Assembly: GCA_033032865.1 (NCBI GenBank) | Contig: JAWHQI010000201.1 | Location: 4,837,501 to 4,901,500 of the forward strand | Length of the DNA: 64,000 bases | Direction: 5' to 3' | Source: Dactylorhiza incarnata | Taxonomy: Eukaryota > Streptophyta > Magnoliopsida > Asparagales > Orchidaceae | Part shown: positions 1 through 10,913 of the stretch, one piece after another | Numbering within the stretch: position 1 is the first letter of the stretch | Layout of the letters: the number at the start of each line of letters is the position of its first letter | Translations under genes and position numbers: made by a program | The notes under the pieces: generated by a model | What the model was told of the DNA's origin: nothing | The model's input: only the letters and a program-made list of their open reading frames with translations | Database searches by the model: none

Positions 1-318
1 CACTAGAAAAATCTTGCCTCTTACTTCCTTAAGAAATAATGTCTTATCTATCTTTCCTCTTGTGAATTTGTTCTCAAGAAGAAAGCTAGAGAGGGTCTCA
101 TACCAAGCTCAGGGTGCTTGTTTTAGACCATATAATGCTTTTCGTAAGAAATAAACATAATTAGGAATGGAGGAATCAACAAAACCTAGAGGTTGTTCTA
201 CGTATACTTCTTCCTTTAAATTACCATTAAGGAAGGCTAACTTCACGTCAATTTCATAGACCTTAAATCCCATGTGAGCAGGATACGCTAGAAACAACCT
301 CATCGCTTTGAGTCTTGC
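1..318 (-). pseudogene. Element A reverse transcriptase, downstream part
   Basis: The minus-strand reading at 303-109 shows the copia RT blocks around YEIDVKLAFLNG, EEVYVEQP and KALYGLKQAP. In the family these lie between the RLVAQG block and the YVDD active site. Position 318 is the edge of the element B insertion, and the preceding RT residues are at 9203-9019. Towards position 1 the frame is lost shortly after KQAP, so the YVDD motif is not readable and may lie outside the window. This is an inactive fragment. Confidence 0.85.
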
Positions 319-2466
319 TGTAACACCCCAAATCTGGTAGTTCCGCGAAGTAGGCGGAGTGGTAGTGAGGCACGTGAAGCAGGCTAGAATTTTCCCTGTC
401 TGCTCTTAGCGCACGATCAGTGGCCTCATCGCGCACGACCAGTGATCGTGTGCCAGCGATCGTGCGTTAATTCAGAAGAGAATCGAGTTCTGTCTCGGAC
501 AGTGCGCACGACCATTTCCCTCTTCGCGCACGACCAGTGATCGTGCGCCAGCGATCGTGCGCTTATTAGCAAGAATTCAGAGTTCTGTCCCGGATAGTGC
601 GCACGACCATTGCCCTCGTCGCGCACGACCACTGACCGTGCGCCTGTGATCGTGCGCCCTGTTTATTCTGTTCCGCGATTTTGAGCGGAGAAGAAGATCG
701 GGCCGTCCAAATCTTTTGAGATCATATCCGATGGCTAGGATTAGATGCTGGAGGCTATTAGGGCTTATGAGAGGAGATTAATCCTCATTATTTTGAGGTG
801 TTTCTCTCTCCTAGGCTAGAGGAAGAAGAAGGAGGCAAGGAAGAAGAAGGAAGATCCCGCCATTGACGGAGCTCCGGAGCTCCGTTTCGCGAGCCGTTTC
901 CAGATTTGGAGAGTGCAGCCCGGTGCGGTCGTTTCTCTCCGTATAGAATCTCGGATCCATGGCGAAAAAGAAAGCGCCTAGGGTAACGATTCTTCCTCCC
1001 GAACTTTGGACTTGTATTTGTCCATTCATTCCTCTTTCTATGCTTGCATGAGGTGTCTCTTTCACCAAATGGGTGAAGTGTAGGATTTCCTCAAGTTCTT
1101 CGGAACTCCGGGTAGATTGTGTCCGTCCCCGGCATTATTGCATGTAGAAAATCCGGTAGTCGTGCGGATTTAGGCATTTTGTGTGAAGCCTATTCGTGGC
1201 CGTGAGCCCGAATCGGTGATGCTTGATTTGCGACGTTGCATTTAGGTTAGGCCTAGAATGCGTGTCGGAGAATGACTCCGTGAAATCTTCTATAGTATTG
1301 CGGAAATTAAGCGTAGGCGTCTTGCGAAGATCCTAACGAAAGCCCCATGCTTTGAGAGTTGGATGAAGGCAAACCTTCACCACGAAATTGATGCGGAGCG
1401 AGTTGTACCTCCTTTTTGGTTACGTGTAAAGCCTATGTCCTCGTGAAGGCTTGGGTGTTGTAACTTATGTTTTGTGTAGCACTAGCAAGTGCTAAACCCT
1501 TACGGGCCGAGGTGATGTCATACCCGCATCGTATGTGTGAACTCGACGATGAGAGCTCGGGAATTGACTGAACTGAACCCGTTCCCATGCAGTATCGGTA
1601 AAGGGATAGTTGTCTCTCGTAAAGCCGTGTGATCGTGGGAGAGGTCGCGGAAGGTGTTTACCTAGACGGGCCATAAGCTCTTTTCCCATCTCAAGTTTCC
1701 GGACTCATGATGGTGTTGGTGCTCGGGAAGAAGTACCTTTGATCCATGCCTTGTGAGCATGGAGCGTGCGGTTGTTGTACCCACGTCTGTGATAGAATGA
1801 TGTCATGTTTAGCCTCATGCGGTGGCTTAGGCGGTTGTGGGGAACCTTCGGGTGAACCCAACCAACATCATGTGCATACCTAGGTTCCCTTCTTTTGATG
1901 CTCAACTTAGAAGATTGATTGTGCTTGAAACCTCACATCGTGTAGTTGCACTTTCTTTATATTAGTACTTGTGCTAGTATGGCTTGCTTGCAGGGTAGAA
2001 GCTCCGCCACCCCGGGTAAGGGGTGGGGTCGTTATAATTTGGTCAGCTGTGCTGACCGTTACCTTGTTTGCCACCGCTTGGTGGAATGTTCTTATGCAGG
2101 TGCAGGTGAGCCTAGCGGGAAGTAGCGGGCGTTGGCCCTTTTGCTGTGTTGGCCCTCGAAGGCCAGCCTTTTTCCTGTTTTCTCATGTATTGCCGGCCTG
2201 CGTGCCGATGTATGCCTTTTTGGAGTTTTGTACATTGTTTTGATGTAAGGCCCTAAGGCCGTAACTCTTACTTCTGGACTCATTCCTACGATAGTGGACA
2301 TGTCTTTTTGAATGGTTTAATTAATGCTTCCGCTTACGTTTTCGTATTCTCGTTTTGTTGTTACTTTTCTGGTTATCACCTTTTAACTCCTAGCTAGTGT
2401 GGTTTGTATGGCGTGGGGTCCCGGCCGGACCTGCTGTTATACTTTTCGTACTGGCAGGGTGTTACA
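319..2466 (+). repeat. Element B 5' LTR
   Basis: This 2148-bp LTR has the inverted ends TGTAACACCC and GGGTGTTACA. It is GC-richer than the surrounding copia LTRs and carries a 95-bp tandem array near its start (409-659). Short open frames within it recur in the 3' LTR and are not treated as genes. Transcription of B should start here. Confidence 0.95.
409..659 (+). repeat. 95-bp tandem repeat with GCGCACGA/TCGTGCGC palindromes in B 5' LTR
   Basis: Units start at 409, 504 and 599, each opening with GCGCACGA and holding the complementary TCGTGCGC, giving about 2.65 copies. Each unit can fold into GC-rich hairpins. The position near the LTR start suggests a U3 enhancer-like array, which is an inference. 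Confidence 0.85.
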
Positions 2467-2469
2467 ATT

Positions 2470-2481
2470 TGGTATCGGACT
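2470..2481 (+). other. Element B primer binding site (degenerate tRNA-Met type)
   Basis: TGGTATCGGACT lies 3 bases after the LTR end. The usual initiator tRNA-Met site begins TGGTATCAGAGC, so the 5' half matches and the 3' half diverges. Confidence 0.7.
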
Positions 2482-2689
2482 TAATGCGTCGATCCGTAGT
2501 TTAGCGAATTCGGGACGAATTCCTTTTAAGGGGTGGTGCGCACGGGCTGTGCATTCACCTAGAACGACAAAAACTAATAAGAATGTCCACTTAGGAATGA
2601 AAAAACATACTTGTTTGCGGAACCTGAGCGTTCCATGATTGATGTTTGATATGTTTTGAGTCACTAAATCGTGCCTTGCATGATTATAG

Positions 2690-3841
2690 GTGACTGGAAG
2701 TGGTGCGGGGCAGTCTCGACCCCGTAACACCGCTGTTAGTAGTGGGTCGGCTGAAGTGCCAGCGACCGCTCCTTCGGCTGAGATGATCAGAGTGGTCACA
2801 GAAGCGGTCTTGGCTGCACAAAATGCATGGCTAGGAAAGCTGGTACAGCCTCCCAGTCTTATTGTGGCCCCGGTTCCGACGAGGGCAAGTGAGCCAGAAG
2901 CGGAACCGCAATTGCGCTATCAACTGTTAAAGTACTTTCTGAGCCTCAACCCTCCATCCTTCGCGGGGACCGAATCTCCTGTGAGAGCTGCTGAGTGGTT
3001 GTCAGAAATAAAGAAGACTTTAACGTCAATACTTATAATTAAGGATATGTTGGTAGCCTTGGCCACCTTCCTACTTATAAGAGAAGCAAGACTTTGGTGG
3101 GAAGAGGAGTTGGTGCACAAGTTTGGTGGGAGACAACTTACCGAAATCTCTTGGGAAAACTTCCATGAGTCATTCCTTCTAAGGTACATGCTCTCATCAG
3201 GGCATTTGGCACTACAGAACCAGTGCTTGCACCTGGAGCAGGGAGCACACTCGGTGGATGAGTACCTGAATGAGTTCATCAGTCTGGGTCGTTATGAGAG
3301 GTCTATGTGGGAAGATGAGGAGACCAAGGTCAACAAGTTCTACAATGGCCTGCGAGATGACCTAAGACAAATGCTTGTGGGTCCAATGTTACTTGGCTTC
3401 AACGTCTTAGTGAAAGCAGCAAAATCTCTAGAAATAGAAATGAAGAGTATGCCACGCGCGAATGACTTCAATGAGTTACATGCGCCGACCTCTCAATCCA
3501 AGTCGGAGTTCAGAAGAAACAAGAGGAAGTCTAGGTTCGCGGAACCAGCTCCTTCTAATATTTTGGGAGCCACGACCGTGCGGGGACCTATTACGTGTTT
3601 CACCTGCGGGAAGGTGGGGCACAAAGCCGCGGTGTGTCGAAGTGGTCCTCCAAAGGCAAAAAGCGGAGAAGTGGACTATGCTCGTGCGATGGGTTCAGCT
3701 GCTATAGAGAAAGGAAAGGCGGTGGAGTCTTCGACTCCCCAATATTCTTTAACCCAGCCGAGAGTCTACTCTTATGGCCAGCAAAAGGTCGTTCAACAAT
3801 GCGATGTTGCCACAGGTATGGATGATCATCTCTTAATATGA
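2690..3841 (+). CDS. gag: Element B Gag polyprotein (383 codons)
   Basis: Gag forms the virus-like particle and packages element RNA. The frame is open from ATG 2690 to the stop at 3841. The retrotransposon Gag core lies at about residues 80-230, including WWEEELVHKFG and a downstream segment VDEYLNEFISLGRY. A CCHC zinc knuckle of C-x2-C-x4-H-x4-C spacing is at residues 303-316 (CFTCGKVGHKAAVC, 3596-3637). The start is the first ATG after the PBS. In Tekay-type elements Gag is usually fused in frame with Pol; here the frame stops about 65 codons after the zinc knuckle, where protease should begin. Gag is the only B domain that looks intact. Confidence 0.85.
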   Translation: MTGSGAGQSRPRNTAVSSGSAEVPATAPSAEMIRVVTEAVLAAQNAWLGKLVQPPSLIVAPVPTRASEPEAEPQLRYQLLKYFLSLNPPSFAGTESPVRAAEWLSEIKKTLTSILIIKDMLVALATFLLIREARLWWEEELVHKFGGRQLTEISWENFHESFLLRYMLSSGHLALQNQCLHLEQGAHSVDEYLNEFISLGRYERSMWEDEETKVNKFYNGLRDDLRQMLVGPMLLGFNVLVKAAKSLEIEMKSMPRANDFNELHAPTSQSKSEFRRNKRKSRFAEPAPSNILGATTVRGPITCFTCGKVGHKAAVCRSGPPKAKSGEVDYARAMGSAAIEKGKAVESSTPQYSLTQPRVYSYGQQKVVQQCDVATGMDDHLLI

Positions 3842-4192
3842 TTTCTACCCTGTGTGCGGTTAAAGATTTCATTGTATCCGATGACAACAAAATTTTATGT
3901 TTTGAATTTGTGTGCAATTAGGCCTTGTCCTAATTATCGACTATCCGACGAAAGCTCTGTTGGTGTGGGAGCATCGCTCTCTTATCTGTCTAAGGACTTC
4001 GTGTTATGAATCGGAGTGTCGTTTACCTTAGTCAAGGATAGATTAGAGGTAATGCTGCCCAATAGATCTCGGGTGAGCGCGGTTAGGAGAAGCTGTGAAA
4101 AGGCGCGAAGATATTCTTCACCTTGTTGAAGGATTCGGGGCCTAAGACCAGCCTTGGTGTTGTCCTAGTAGTAGCAGATCAAACTGACAGAG
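3842..4192 (+). pseudogene. Element B remnant of protease and RT N-terminal region, deleted and scrambled
   Basis: About 350 bp separate the gag stop from the first recognisable RT codons at 4193. The family needs a protease, a linker and the RT fingers here, well over 1 kb. Only a weak trace resembling the protease GA-x-SF-S block (reading GASLSYLSKDF) is seen, and all three forward frames contain stops. I infer a large internal deletion with rearrangement. Confidence 0.6.
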
Positions 4193-4777
4193 AAGAACCG
4201 TTATCCGATTCCGAGAATCGACGACTTATTTGACCAACTGGTTGGGTCGACGGTATACTCTAAGCTTAACTTAAGGTCCGGCTACTAGCAACTTAGGATA
4301 AAGGAATGTGACATTCCAAAAATAGCGTTCAGTACCCGCTCTGGGCACTATGAGTTCACGGTAATGCCGTTCGGTCTATCCAATGCACCGTCGGTATTCA
4401 TGGACTTGATGAACGGGACATTCCGAGAGTATTTAGATCAATTTGTGATCGTCTTCATCGACGACATTTTGGTATACTCTCAGTCGGAAGAGGAGCATGT
4501 AGGGCATCTGCACGCAGTCCTGAGCACCTTGAGGAGGAGTCAGCTTTATGCCAAGTTCTCCAAGTGCGAGTTTTGGCTACCGTCAGTGGCATTCCTTGGT
4601 CATGTTGTTAGTGGCGAAGGAATTGCAGTCGATCCGTCGAAGATAGAAGCGATCCAAGCGTGGCCTTTGTTGAAAAACGTAGCGGAAGTCCGAAGTTTCT
4701 TAGGACTTGCCGGCTATTATAGGCGCTTTGTGGGAAAACTTCTCGAGGATCGCACTTCCTCTCACAAAACTGACTAG
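4193..4777 (+). pseudogene. Element B reverse transcriptase, interrupted by stop and frameshift
   Basis: From 4193 the frame reads [16 protein letters not shown], a Ty3 RT block. An in-frame TAG at 4286-4288 follows SGY. The reading continues through [12 protein letters not shown] (4364 on) to the active site FIDD at 4454-4465, then the thumb/connection region GLAGYYRRF. Near 4731 a single-base shift moves the coding frame, and the old frame ends at 4777 while the true reading continues in the 4707-6806 frame. The fingers upstream of 4193 are missing. The catalytic aspartates are present, but no functional RT can be made. Confidence 0.85.
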
Positions 4778-6806
4778 GAAGGATCATAAGTTCGTTTGGT
4801 CGCCCGAGTGCGCACGAGCTTTTGAAGAGCTAAAGAGTCGTCTGATCACGGCGCCCACCCTATGCTCGCCACAGGGTACGGAAGGCTATGAAATATATAG
4901 CGACGCCTCAGGAAGTGGGTTGGGTTGTGTCCTAGTGCAGTTCGGGAAGGTAATTGCCTACGGCTCCCGGCAACTGAAGGTTCACGAGAGGAATTACCCG
5001 GTCCATGATTTGGAGCTAGCGGCCGTGGTTTTTGCCCTCAAACTTTGGAGGCACTATCTATATGGCGTGAAGATCGATATCTTTGCCGACCATAAGAGCC
5101 TCAAGTACTTACTAGATCAAAGGGAATTGAACATGCGCCAAAGGAGGTGGATGGAGTTCCTTGGGGACTACACCTTCGTTATCAAGTACACTCCGGGAAA
5201 AGGAAACGTAGTTGCGGACGCGTTGAGTCGTCGGGCTCCCGCGCAAGCAAATTGGATTTTGATGCACGATGAGCGTCTAATCCGTGAGCTAGAAGAAATG
5301 GAGATCATATGCATTGATAGGAGAACGTCTACTTCAGCATGCTTGAACTGGACGGAAGTTCACTACGACCTTGCCGACCGAGTTCGACAAGCATTGGAGT
5401 TGGACGAGAGCTTGAAACGATACAGAGCGGAAACCGTTGAAGGGTTAAACGCTGATTTCTCCTTCGAAGACGACCTTATGTGGAAGCAGGAAAGGTTATG
5501 CATCCCAAACGTTGGTACTCTACGGGCGGAGTTGATGTACGAGGCTCATCATACCAAGTACTCGATCCACCCGGGGAGCACTAAAATGTTTATGGATTTG
5601 AAGAAACTGTTCTGGTGGCCGGGCATGAAGAAAGACATTGCCCTTTACGTAGCCAAGTGTCATACTTGCGCGTTGGTGAAAGCGGAATGTCAACGTCCCG
5701 GTGGGTTTTTGAAGTCCTTGCCGATTCCGGAATGGAAGTTTGATGATATTTCGATGGATTTCGTGCATGGATTGCCGAGATCGCAACATGGAAACGACGC
5801 CATCTGGGTGATCGTGGACCGTTTGACAAAGGTATCGCACTTCATTCCGAACCGGAAGGATGATTCGGTAGAAAAACTAGCAAAGCTCTATGTGGATAGT
5901 ATCGTGAGACTGCACGGTGTCCCTCGTAGCATCGTCAGCGATCGTGACGGGCGTTTCACATCGAAAGATTGGAGGCTTATCCATGAACTGTTGGGCACAA
6001 AACTGAAGTTCAGCACGGCCTTCCACCCGCAAACGGATGGACAGACCGAGAGAACCAACAGGACTATGGAGGATATGCTCCGAATGTGCACTCTAGACTT
6101 TGGAAAGAAGTGGGAGGATCATCTCTTTATGATCGAATTCGCCTACAATAATAGCTACCAAGCCAGCATAAAGATGGCTCCTTTCGAAGCCCTCTATGGT
6201 AGGAAGTGTCGTACGCCGTTGTCTTGGGCGGAAACGGGCGATACTAAGCTATTGAAGCGAAAGGATGTTGAAGAAGCAACTTCGACGATCCGGTCTATAC
6301 GCGAAAGGCTATTGGTTGCCCAGGATAGGCAAGCAAAGTATTTCAACGCCAAGCATAGGAACTTAGAGTTTGCCGTCGGTGACCGGGTTTACTTGAAGAT
6401 CAAACCGTTCAAAGGGGTATCAAGGATTCGACGCTTGAAAAAGCTCAGTCCGAGGTACTTAGGACCGTTCGAGATCGTGGAGCGTGTTGGTGATGCGGCT
6501 TATCGGCTTGCACTATCTGCAGGGCTGAGCGGTCTGCACGACGTGTTCCACATTTCAGTGTTGAGGAAAGCAGTGCAAGAGCCTACTCATATCATTGCGG
6601 TCGGCAAAGTTCCGGTTGATAGTGGGTTGTCGACGAAAGTCAAGCCCTTACGCATCGAAGATACCGAAGTAAAGCAGCTGCGGAACAAGTCCATTCGGAT
6701 GGTAAAAGTCCGGTGGGATAACTGCGGCGGAGAGGAGCTCTCTTGGGAGAGAGAGCAAGCGATGCTTGCGGAGTACCCCGAGCTATTTCCCTCAGGTAAA
6801 GTATAA
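4707..6806 (+). CDS. pol: Element B RNase H, integrase and chromodomain-like tail (open frame)
   Basis: The ATG at 4707 is incidental; Pol sequence in this frame begins near 4732. The order is RNase H with IYSDASG, LELAA and ADHKSLKY blocks, then the integrase HHCC zinc finger ([10 protein letters not shown]...CHTC), the DDE core (Asp in SMDFVHGLP, Asp in VSDRDGRF, Glu in GQTERTN), a GPY/F-like block RYLGPFEIV, and a terminal block from about residue 650 (VKQLRNKS...WEREQAM) resembling chromovirus chromodomains. The frame is open for about 690 codons, so this half of Pol is preserved while PR and RT upstream are lost. The chromodomain-like tail would direct insertion to heterochromatin in functional relatives. 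Confidence 0.85.
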   Translation: MPAIIGALWENFSRIALPLTKLTRKDHKFVWSPECARAFEELKSRLITAPTLCSPQGTEGYEIYSDASGSGLGCVLVQFGKVIAYGSRQLKVHERNYPVHDLELAAVVFALKLWRHYLYGVKIDIFADHKSLKYLLDQRELNMRQRRWMEFLGDYTFVIKYTPGKGNVVADALSRRAPAQANWILMHDERLIRELEEMEIICIDRRTSTSACLNWTEVHYDLADRVRQALELDESLKRYRAETVEGLNADFSFEDDLMWKQERLCIPNVGTLRAELMYEAHHTKYSIHPGSTKMFMDLKKLFWWPGMKKDIALYVAKCHTCALVKAECQRPGGFLKSLPIPEWKFDDISMDFVHGLPRSQHGNDAIWVIVDRLTKVSHFIPNRKDDSVEKLAKLYVDSIVRLHGVPRSIVSDRDGRFTSKDWRLIHELLGTKLKFSTAFHPQTDGQTERTNRTMEDMLRMCTLDFGKKWEDHLFMIEFAYNNSYQASIKMAPFEALYGRKCRTPLSWAETGDTKLLKRKDVEEATSTIRSIRERLLVAQDRQAKYFNAKHRNLEFAVGDRVYLKIKPFKGVSRIRRLKKLSPRYLGPFEIVERVGDAAYRLALSAGLSGLHDVFHISVLRKAVQEPTHIIAVGKVPVDSGLSTKVKPLRIEDTEVKQLRNKSIRMVKVRWDNCGGEELSWEREQAMLAEYPELFPSGKV

Positions 6807-6856
6807 CTGTAATTTATGCTATTACTGTTTCCTGGATTTCGGGACGAAATTCTTTT

Positions 6857-6870
6857 AAGGAGGGTGGAGT
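6857..6870 (+). other. Element B polypurine tract
   Basis: AAGGAGGGTGGAGT abuts the 3' LTR start at 6871, the expected site for plus-strand priming. Confidence 0.85.
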
Positions 6871-9018
6871 TGTAACACCCCAAATCTGGTAGTTCCGCGA
6901 AGTAGGCGGAGTGGTAGTGAGGCACGTGAAGCAGGCTAGAATTTTCCCTGTCTGCTCTTAGCGCACGATCAGTGGCCTCATCGCGCACGACCAGTGATCG
7001 TGTGCCAGCGATCGTGCGTTAATTCAGAAGAGAATCGAGTTCTGTCTCGGACAGTGCGCACGACCATTTCCCTGTTCGCGCACGACCAGTGATCGTGCGC
7101 CAGCGATCGTGCGCTTATTAGCAAGAATTCAGAGTTCTGTCCCGGATAGTGCGCACGACCATTGCCCTCGTCGCGCACGACCACTGACCGTGCGCCTGTG
7201 ATCGTGCGCCCTGTTTATTCTGTTCCGCGATTTTGAGCGGAGAAGAAGATCGGGCCGTCCAAATCTTTTGAGATCATATCCGATGGCTAGGATTAGATGC
7301 TGGAGGCTATTAGGGCTTATGAGAGGAGATTAATCCTCATTATTTTGAGGTGTTTCTCTCTCCTAGGCTAGAGGAAGAAGAAGGAGGCAAGGAAGAAGAA
7401 GGAAGATCCCGCCATTGACGGAGCTCCGGAGCTCCGTTTCGCGAGCCGTTTCCAGATTTGGAGAGTGCAGCCCGCTGCGGTCGTTTCTCTCCGTATAGAA
7501 TCTCGGATCCATGGCGAAAAAGAAAGCGCCTAGGGTAACGATTCTTCCTCCCGAACTTTGGACTTGTATTTGTCCATTCATTCCTCTTTCTATGCTTGCA
7601 TGAGGTGTCTCTTTCACCAAATGGGTGAAGTGTAGGATTTCCTCAAGTTCTTCGGAACTCCGGGTAGATTGTGTCCGTCCCCGGCATTATTGCATGTAGA
7701 AAATCCGGTAGTCGTGCGGATTTAGGCATTTTGTGTGAAGCCTATTCGTGGCCGTGAGCCCGAATCGGTGATGCTTGATTTGCGACGTTGCATTTAGGTT
7801 AGGCCTAGAATGCGTGCCGGAGAATGACTCCGTGAAATCTTCTATAGTATTGCGGGAATTAAGCGTAGGCGTCTTGCGAAGATCCTAACGAAAGCCCCAT
7901 GCTTTGAGAGTTGGATGAAGGCAAACCTTCACCACGAAATTGATGCGGAGCGAGTTGTACCTCCTTTTTGGTTACGTGTAAAGCCTATGTCCTCGTGAAG
8001 GCTTGGGTGTTGTAACTTATGTTTTGTGTAGCACTAGCAAGTGCTAAACCCTTACGGGCCGAGGTGATGTCATACCCGCATCGTATGTGTGAACTCGACG
8101 ATGAGAGCTCGGGAATTGACTGAACTGAACCCGTTCCCATGCAGTATCGGTAAAGGGATAGTTGTCTCTCGTAAAGCCGTGTGATCGTGGGAGAGGTCGC
8201 GGAAGGTGTTTACCTAGACGGGCCATAAGCTCTTTTCCCATCTCAAGTTTCCGGACTCATGATGGTGTTGGTGCTCGGGAAGAAGTACCTTTGATCCATG
8301 CCTTGTGAGCATGGAGCGTGCGGTTGTTGTACCCACGTCTGTGATAGAATGATGTCATGTTTAGCCTCATGCGGTGGCTTAGGCGGTTGTGGGGAACCTT
8401 TGGGTGAACCCAACCAACATCATGTGCATACCTAGGTTCCCTTCTTTTGATGCTCAACTTAGAAGATTGATTGTGCTTGAAACCTCACATCGTGTAGTTG
8501 CACTTTCTTTATATTAGTACTTGTGCTAGTATGGCTTGCTTGCAGGGTAGAAGCTCCGCCACCCCGGGTAAGGGGTGGGGTCGTTATAATTTGGTCAGCT
8601 GTGCTGACCGTTACCTTGTTTGCCACCGCTTGGTGGAATGTTCTTATGCAGGTGCAGGTGAGCCTAGCGGGAAGTAGCGGGCGTTGGCCCTTTTGCTGTG
8701 TTGGCCCTCGAAGGCCAGCCTTTTTCCTGTTTTCTCATGTATTGCCGGCCTGCGTGCCGATGTATGCCTTTTTGGAGTTTTGTACATTGTTTTGATGTAA
8801 GGCCCTAAGGCCGTAACTCTTACTTCTGGACTCATTCCTACGATAGTGGACATGTCTTTTTGAATGGTTTAATTAATGCTTCCGCTTACGTTTTCGTACT
8901 CTCGTTTTGTTGTTACTTTTCTGGTTATCACCTTTTAACTCCTAGCTAGTGTGGTTTGTATGGCGTGGGGTCCCGGCCGGACCTGCTGTTATACTTTTCG
9001 TACTGGCAGGGTGTTACA
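6871..9018 (+). repeat. Element B 3' LTR
   Basis: It has the same length (2148 bp) and termini as the 5' LTR, offset by 6552 bp, with six differences by eye. The TSD copy CTTGC follows at 9019-9023. Confidence 0.95.
6961..7211 (+). repeat. 95-bp tandem repeat in B 3' LTR
   Basis: This is the counterpart of the array at 409-659, with units starting at 6961, 7056 and 7151. Confidence 0.85.
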
Positions 9019-9203
9019 CTTGCCACTAGAGCATAAGTCTAATCAAAGTTGATCCCATCTTTTTGTCCGTAACCTTGGGCAACAAGTCTGGCCTTATTCT
9101 TGATGATTACACTGTTCTCATCCAGCTTGTTTCTGTAAAACCATTTTGTTCCAATGACATTCTGACCATTTGGCCTTGGCACTAGCTTCCAGACTTTGCA
9201 TCT
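9019..9203 (-). pseudogene. Element A reverse transcriptase, upstream part
   Basis: The minus-strand reading contains the RT blocks WFYRNKLDE and KARLVAQGY, which precede the residues at 318-109. At least one in-frame stop lies within FD*TYA. The first five bases are the CTTGC duplication from the B insertion. Confidence 0.75.
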
Positions 9204-9947
9204 TTAGAATTGATTGATCTCCTCTTGCATTTCAATGATCCATGAAGCATCCTCTTTGGCCTCATCAAATTTCTTTAGCTCAATCTGCGAAAGAAAACTT
9301 AAATGCAAAACTTCATTAGTTGTACCTCTTCTTGTCCTTATTCCGGCTCTGGTATCTCCAATAATTTGATTTGCTGGGTGATCTCTCTGATGTCTGATCA
9401 CCAGGTTTCTTGCATCATCCCTAAAAGCAGGTTCTTCTCCTTCTGGTACATCTTTTGTTTCTTGAGGTTCTTCTTCTTCCGGTGTAATTGGATCAATCAC
9501 TGAAATTGTCCCTGGAGCATCTTTTTTAATGACTTCTTCCAAGTTTAGTTCTTTCAGTTTCAAACTTGTACCTGCATCTTCAACAAAAACAATAGAAGAG
9601 CTGTTGTGAAGCATACTCGTCTCATCAAATACATCATTTATGGATTCTTCTACAACCAGAGTTTTCTTGATGAAAATTCTATATGCCATACTATGGCTAC
9701 AATAGCTTACAAAAATACCTTCAAAATATTTTTCACTAAACTTAGTTTTGTAATACTTCTCGTTGTTAAGTATGAAGCATTTACTGCCAAAAATTCTAAA
9801 ATAAGATACAGTTGGTTTCCTGCCCTTTAGAAGTTCATAAGGTGTCTTATGATGGTTCTTGTTGATTAGTGCTCTGTTTTGCACGTGACAAGCAGTGTTG
9901 ACGGCTTCTGCCCAAAAATATTCCGAAAGAGTAGAATCATTTAACAT
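9204..9947 (-). pseudogene. Element A integrase C-terminal region and IN-RT linker
   Basis: 247 codons are open on the minus strand. The start reads LSEYFWAEAVNTACHVQNR, followed by TPYELLKGRKPTVSYFRIFGSKCFILN, which is the copia integrase C-terminal segment. A Glu-rich linker leads into RT (EEINQF near the end). Immediately upstream, at 9984-9986, the catalytic Glu codon expected in NGVxERKN reads Lys (NGVAKRKN), followed by a stop. The integrase of A is therefore inactive. Confidence 0.85.
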
Positions 9948-10039
9948 TGTTCTGCTTGCCTCAATGAGTGTTCAATTCTTTCTCTTAGCAACTCCATTTT
10001 GTTGTTGAGTATGAGGGGAGGAAAACTCATGAAAGATAC

Positions 10040-10438
10040 CTAAGCTTTCACAAAATCTGTCATAGCCCCAGAATTGAATTTTGTTCCATGGTCACTTCTT
10101 ATTTTGACTACGAAGCAGCATAGTTCATTCTGGATTTGCCTAACAAAATTAGTGAAAGAGTCAAAAGTATTTGACTTATGTTTCAGAAAGAATAACCAAG
10201 CAAAATGTGAGTAGTCATCAACAATTACCAAGGTATAAACTTTACCTCCTAAACTCCTAACTGGCATGGGACCAAATAGATCCATATGAAGCAGATATAA
10301 ACCTCTGGTAGATTCTTTGCCTTTTATGATCTTAAAGTTAGCCCGAGTCTGCTTTCCCATTTGGCATGCATGACAAGGTCTCTCTTTAATGCACTTAACT
10401 CCAGGTATGTCATACACTAAGCTATGAGAAAATAACAT
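10040..10438 (-). pseudogene. Element A integrase core (zinc region and first two Asp)
   Basis: The minus-strand reading shows CHACQMGKQ of the integrase zinc region, then HMDLFGPM with the first catalytic Asp, LGGKVYTLVIVDDYS, and IRSDHGTKF with the second Asp. The frame ends at 10040 before the third catalytic position. The His-containing half of the zinc finger is upstream in the stop-rich gap 10439-10592. Confidence 0.85.
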
Positions 10439-10592
10439 ATTTATAGTTTTGAAATTAATGTGTTAGTCTCTGGTGCCATTGGTCACGAAGAGATGAACTG
10501 TCTTATGCCAAAAAGCATAATGGTGTAGAAGAATCTAAACAAAGGAAATTTAAGCAGAAAATAGTTCTACTCTTAGTGCAAGTTAAAATAGT

Positions 10593-10913
10593 TTATGTGG
10601 AATCAGACGACTCTATCAAGCACTTGTGTTTGTAGAACTCAACCATATAGCCTTTGTCACATAATTGACTTATGCTAATAAGATTATGTTGTAATCCTTT
10701 GACATAAGCTACGTGTGTGAAAGAGACTATACCATTGGTAATCATACTGTATCCTTTTGCGATTTCCCGATCAGATCCACCAAATATAACCTTTGGACCA
10801 TCCTTGAATGGGGTGTAATTTTGAAAAAGGCTTCTTGATCCGGTCTTGTGCCATGAACATCCACTGTCCAAATACCATATATGCGTTTTATTGGCCTTTG
10901 GACATGCCTGCAA
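10593..10913 (-). pseudogene. Element A protease
   Basis: The reading WYLDSGCSWHKTG carries the DSG aspartic protease motif of copia elements. HNLISISQLCDKGYMVEF, the conserved segment between PR and integrase, follows. The catalytic Asp is present. The frame is open for about 107 codons and is cut off from integrase by stops. Confidence 0.85.

Larger units (their letters stand above)
319..9018 (+). mobile_element. Element B: complete young Ty3/gypsy (Tekay/Del-like) retrotransposon
   Basis: It has two 2148-bp LTRs (319-2466 and 6871-9018), both beginning TGTAACACCC and ending GGGTGTTACA. The 5-bp duplication CTTGC flanks it at 314-318 and 9019-9023. The internal part is 4404 bp with a degenerate tRNA-Met-type PBS, gag, a damaged PR/RT region, RNase H, integrase and a PPT. 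The RT-RH-IN order places it in Ty3/gypsy. The C-terminal block VKQLRNKS...VKVRWDN...ELSWERE resembles the chromodomain-like tail of Tekay-type chromoviruses. By eye the LTRs differ at six sites (522/7074, 923/7475, 1265/7817, 1304/7856, 1849/8401, 2347/8899), so insertion was recent. Confidence 0.95.

Noticed and set aside
426..2301. Several open frames of 60-90 codons in the B LTRs, repeated at 6978-8853
   Set aside because: They are identical in both LTRs, lack any domain and lie across U3/R/U5 repeats. They are treated as chance frames.
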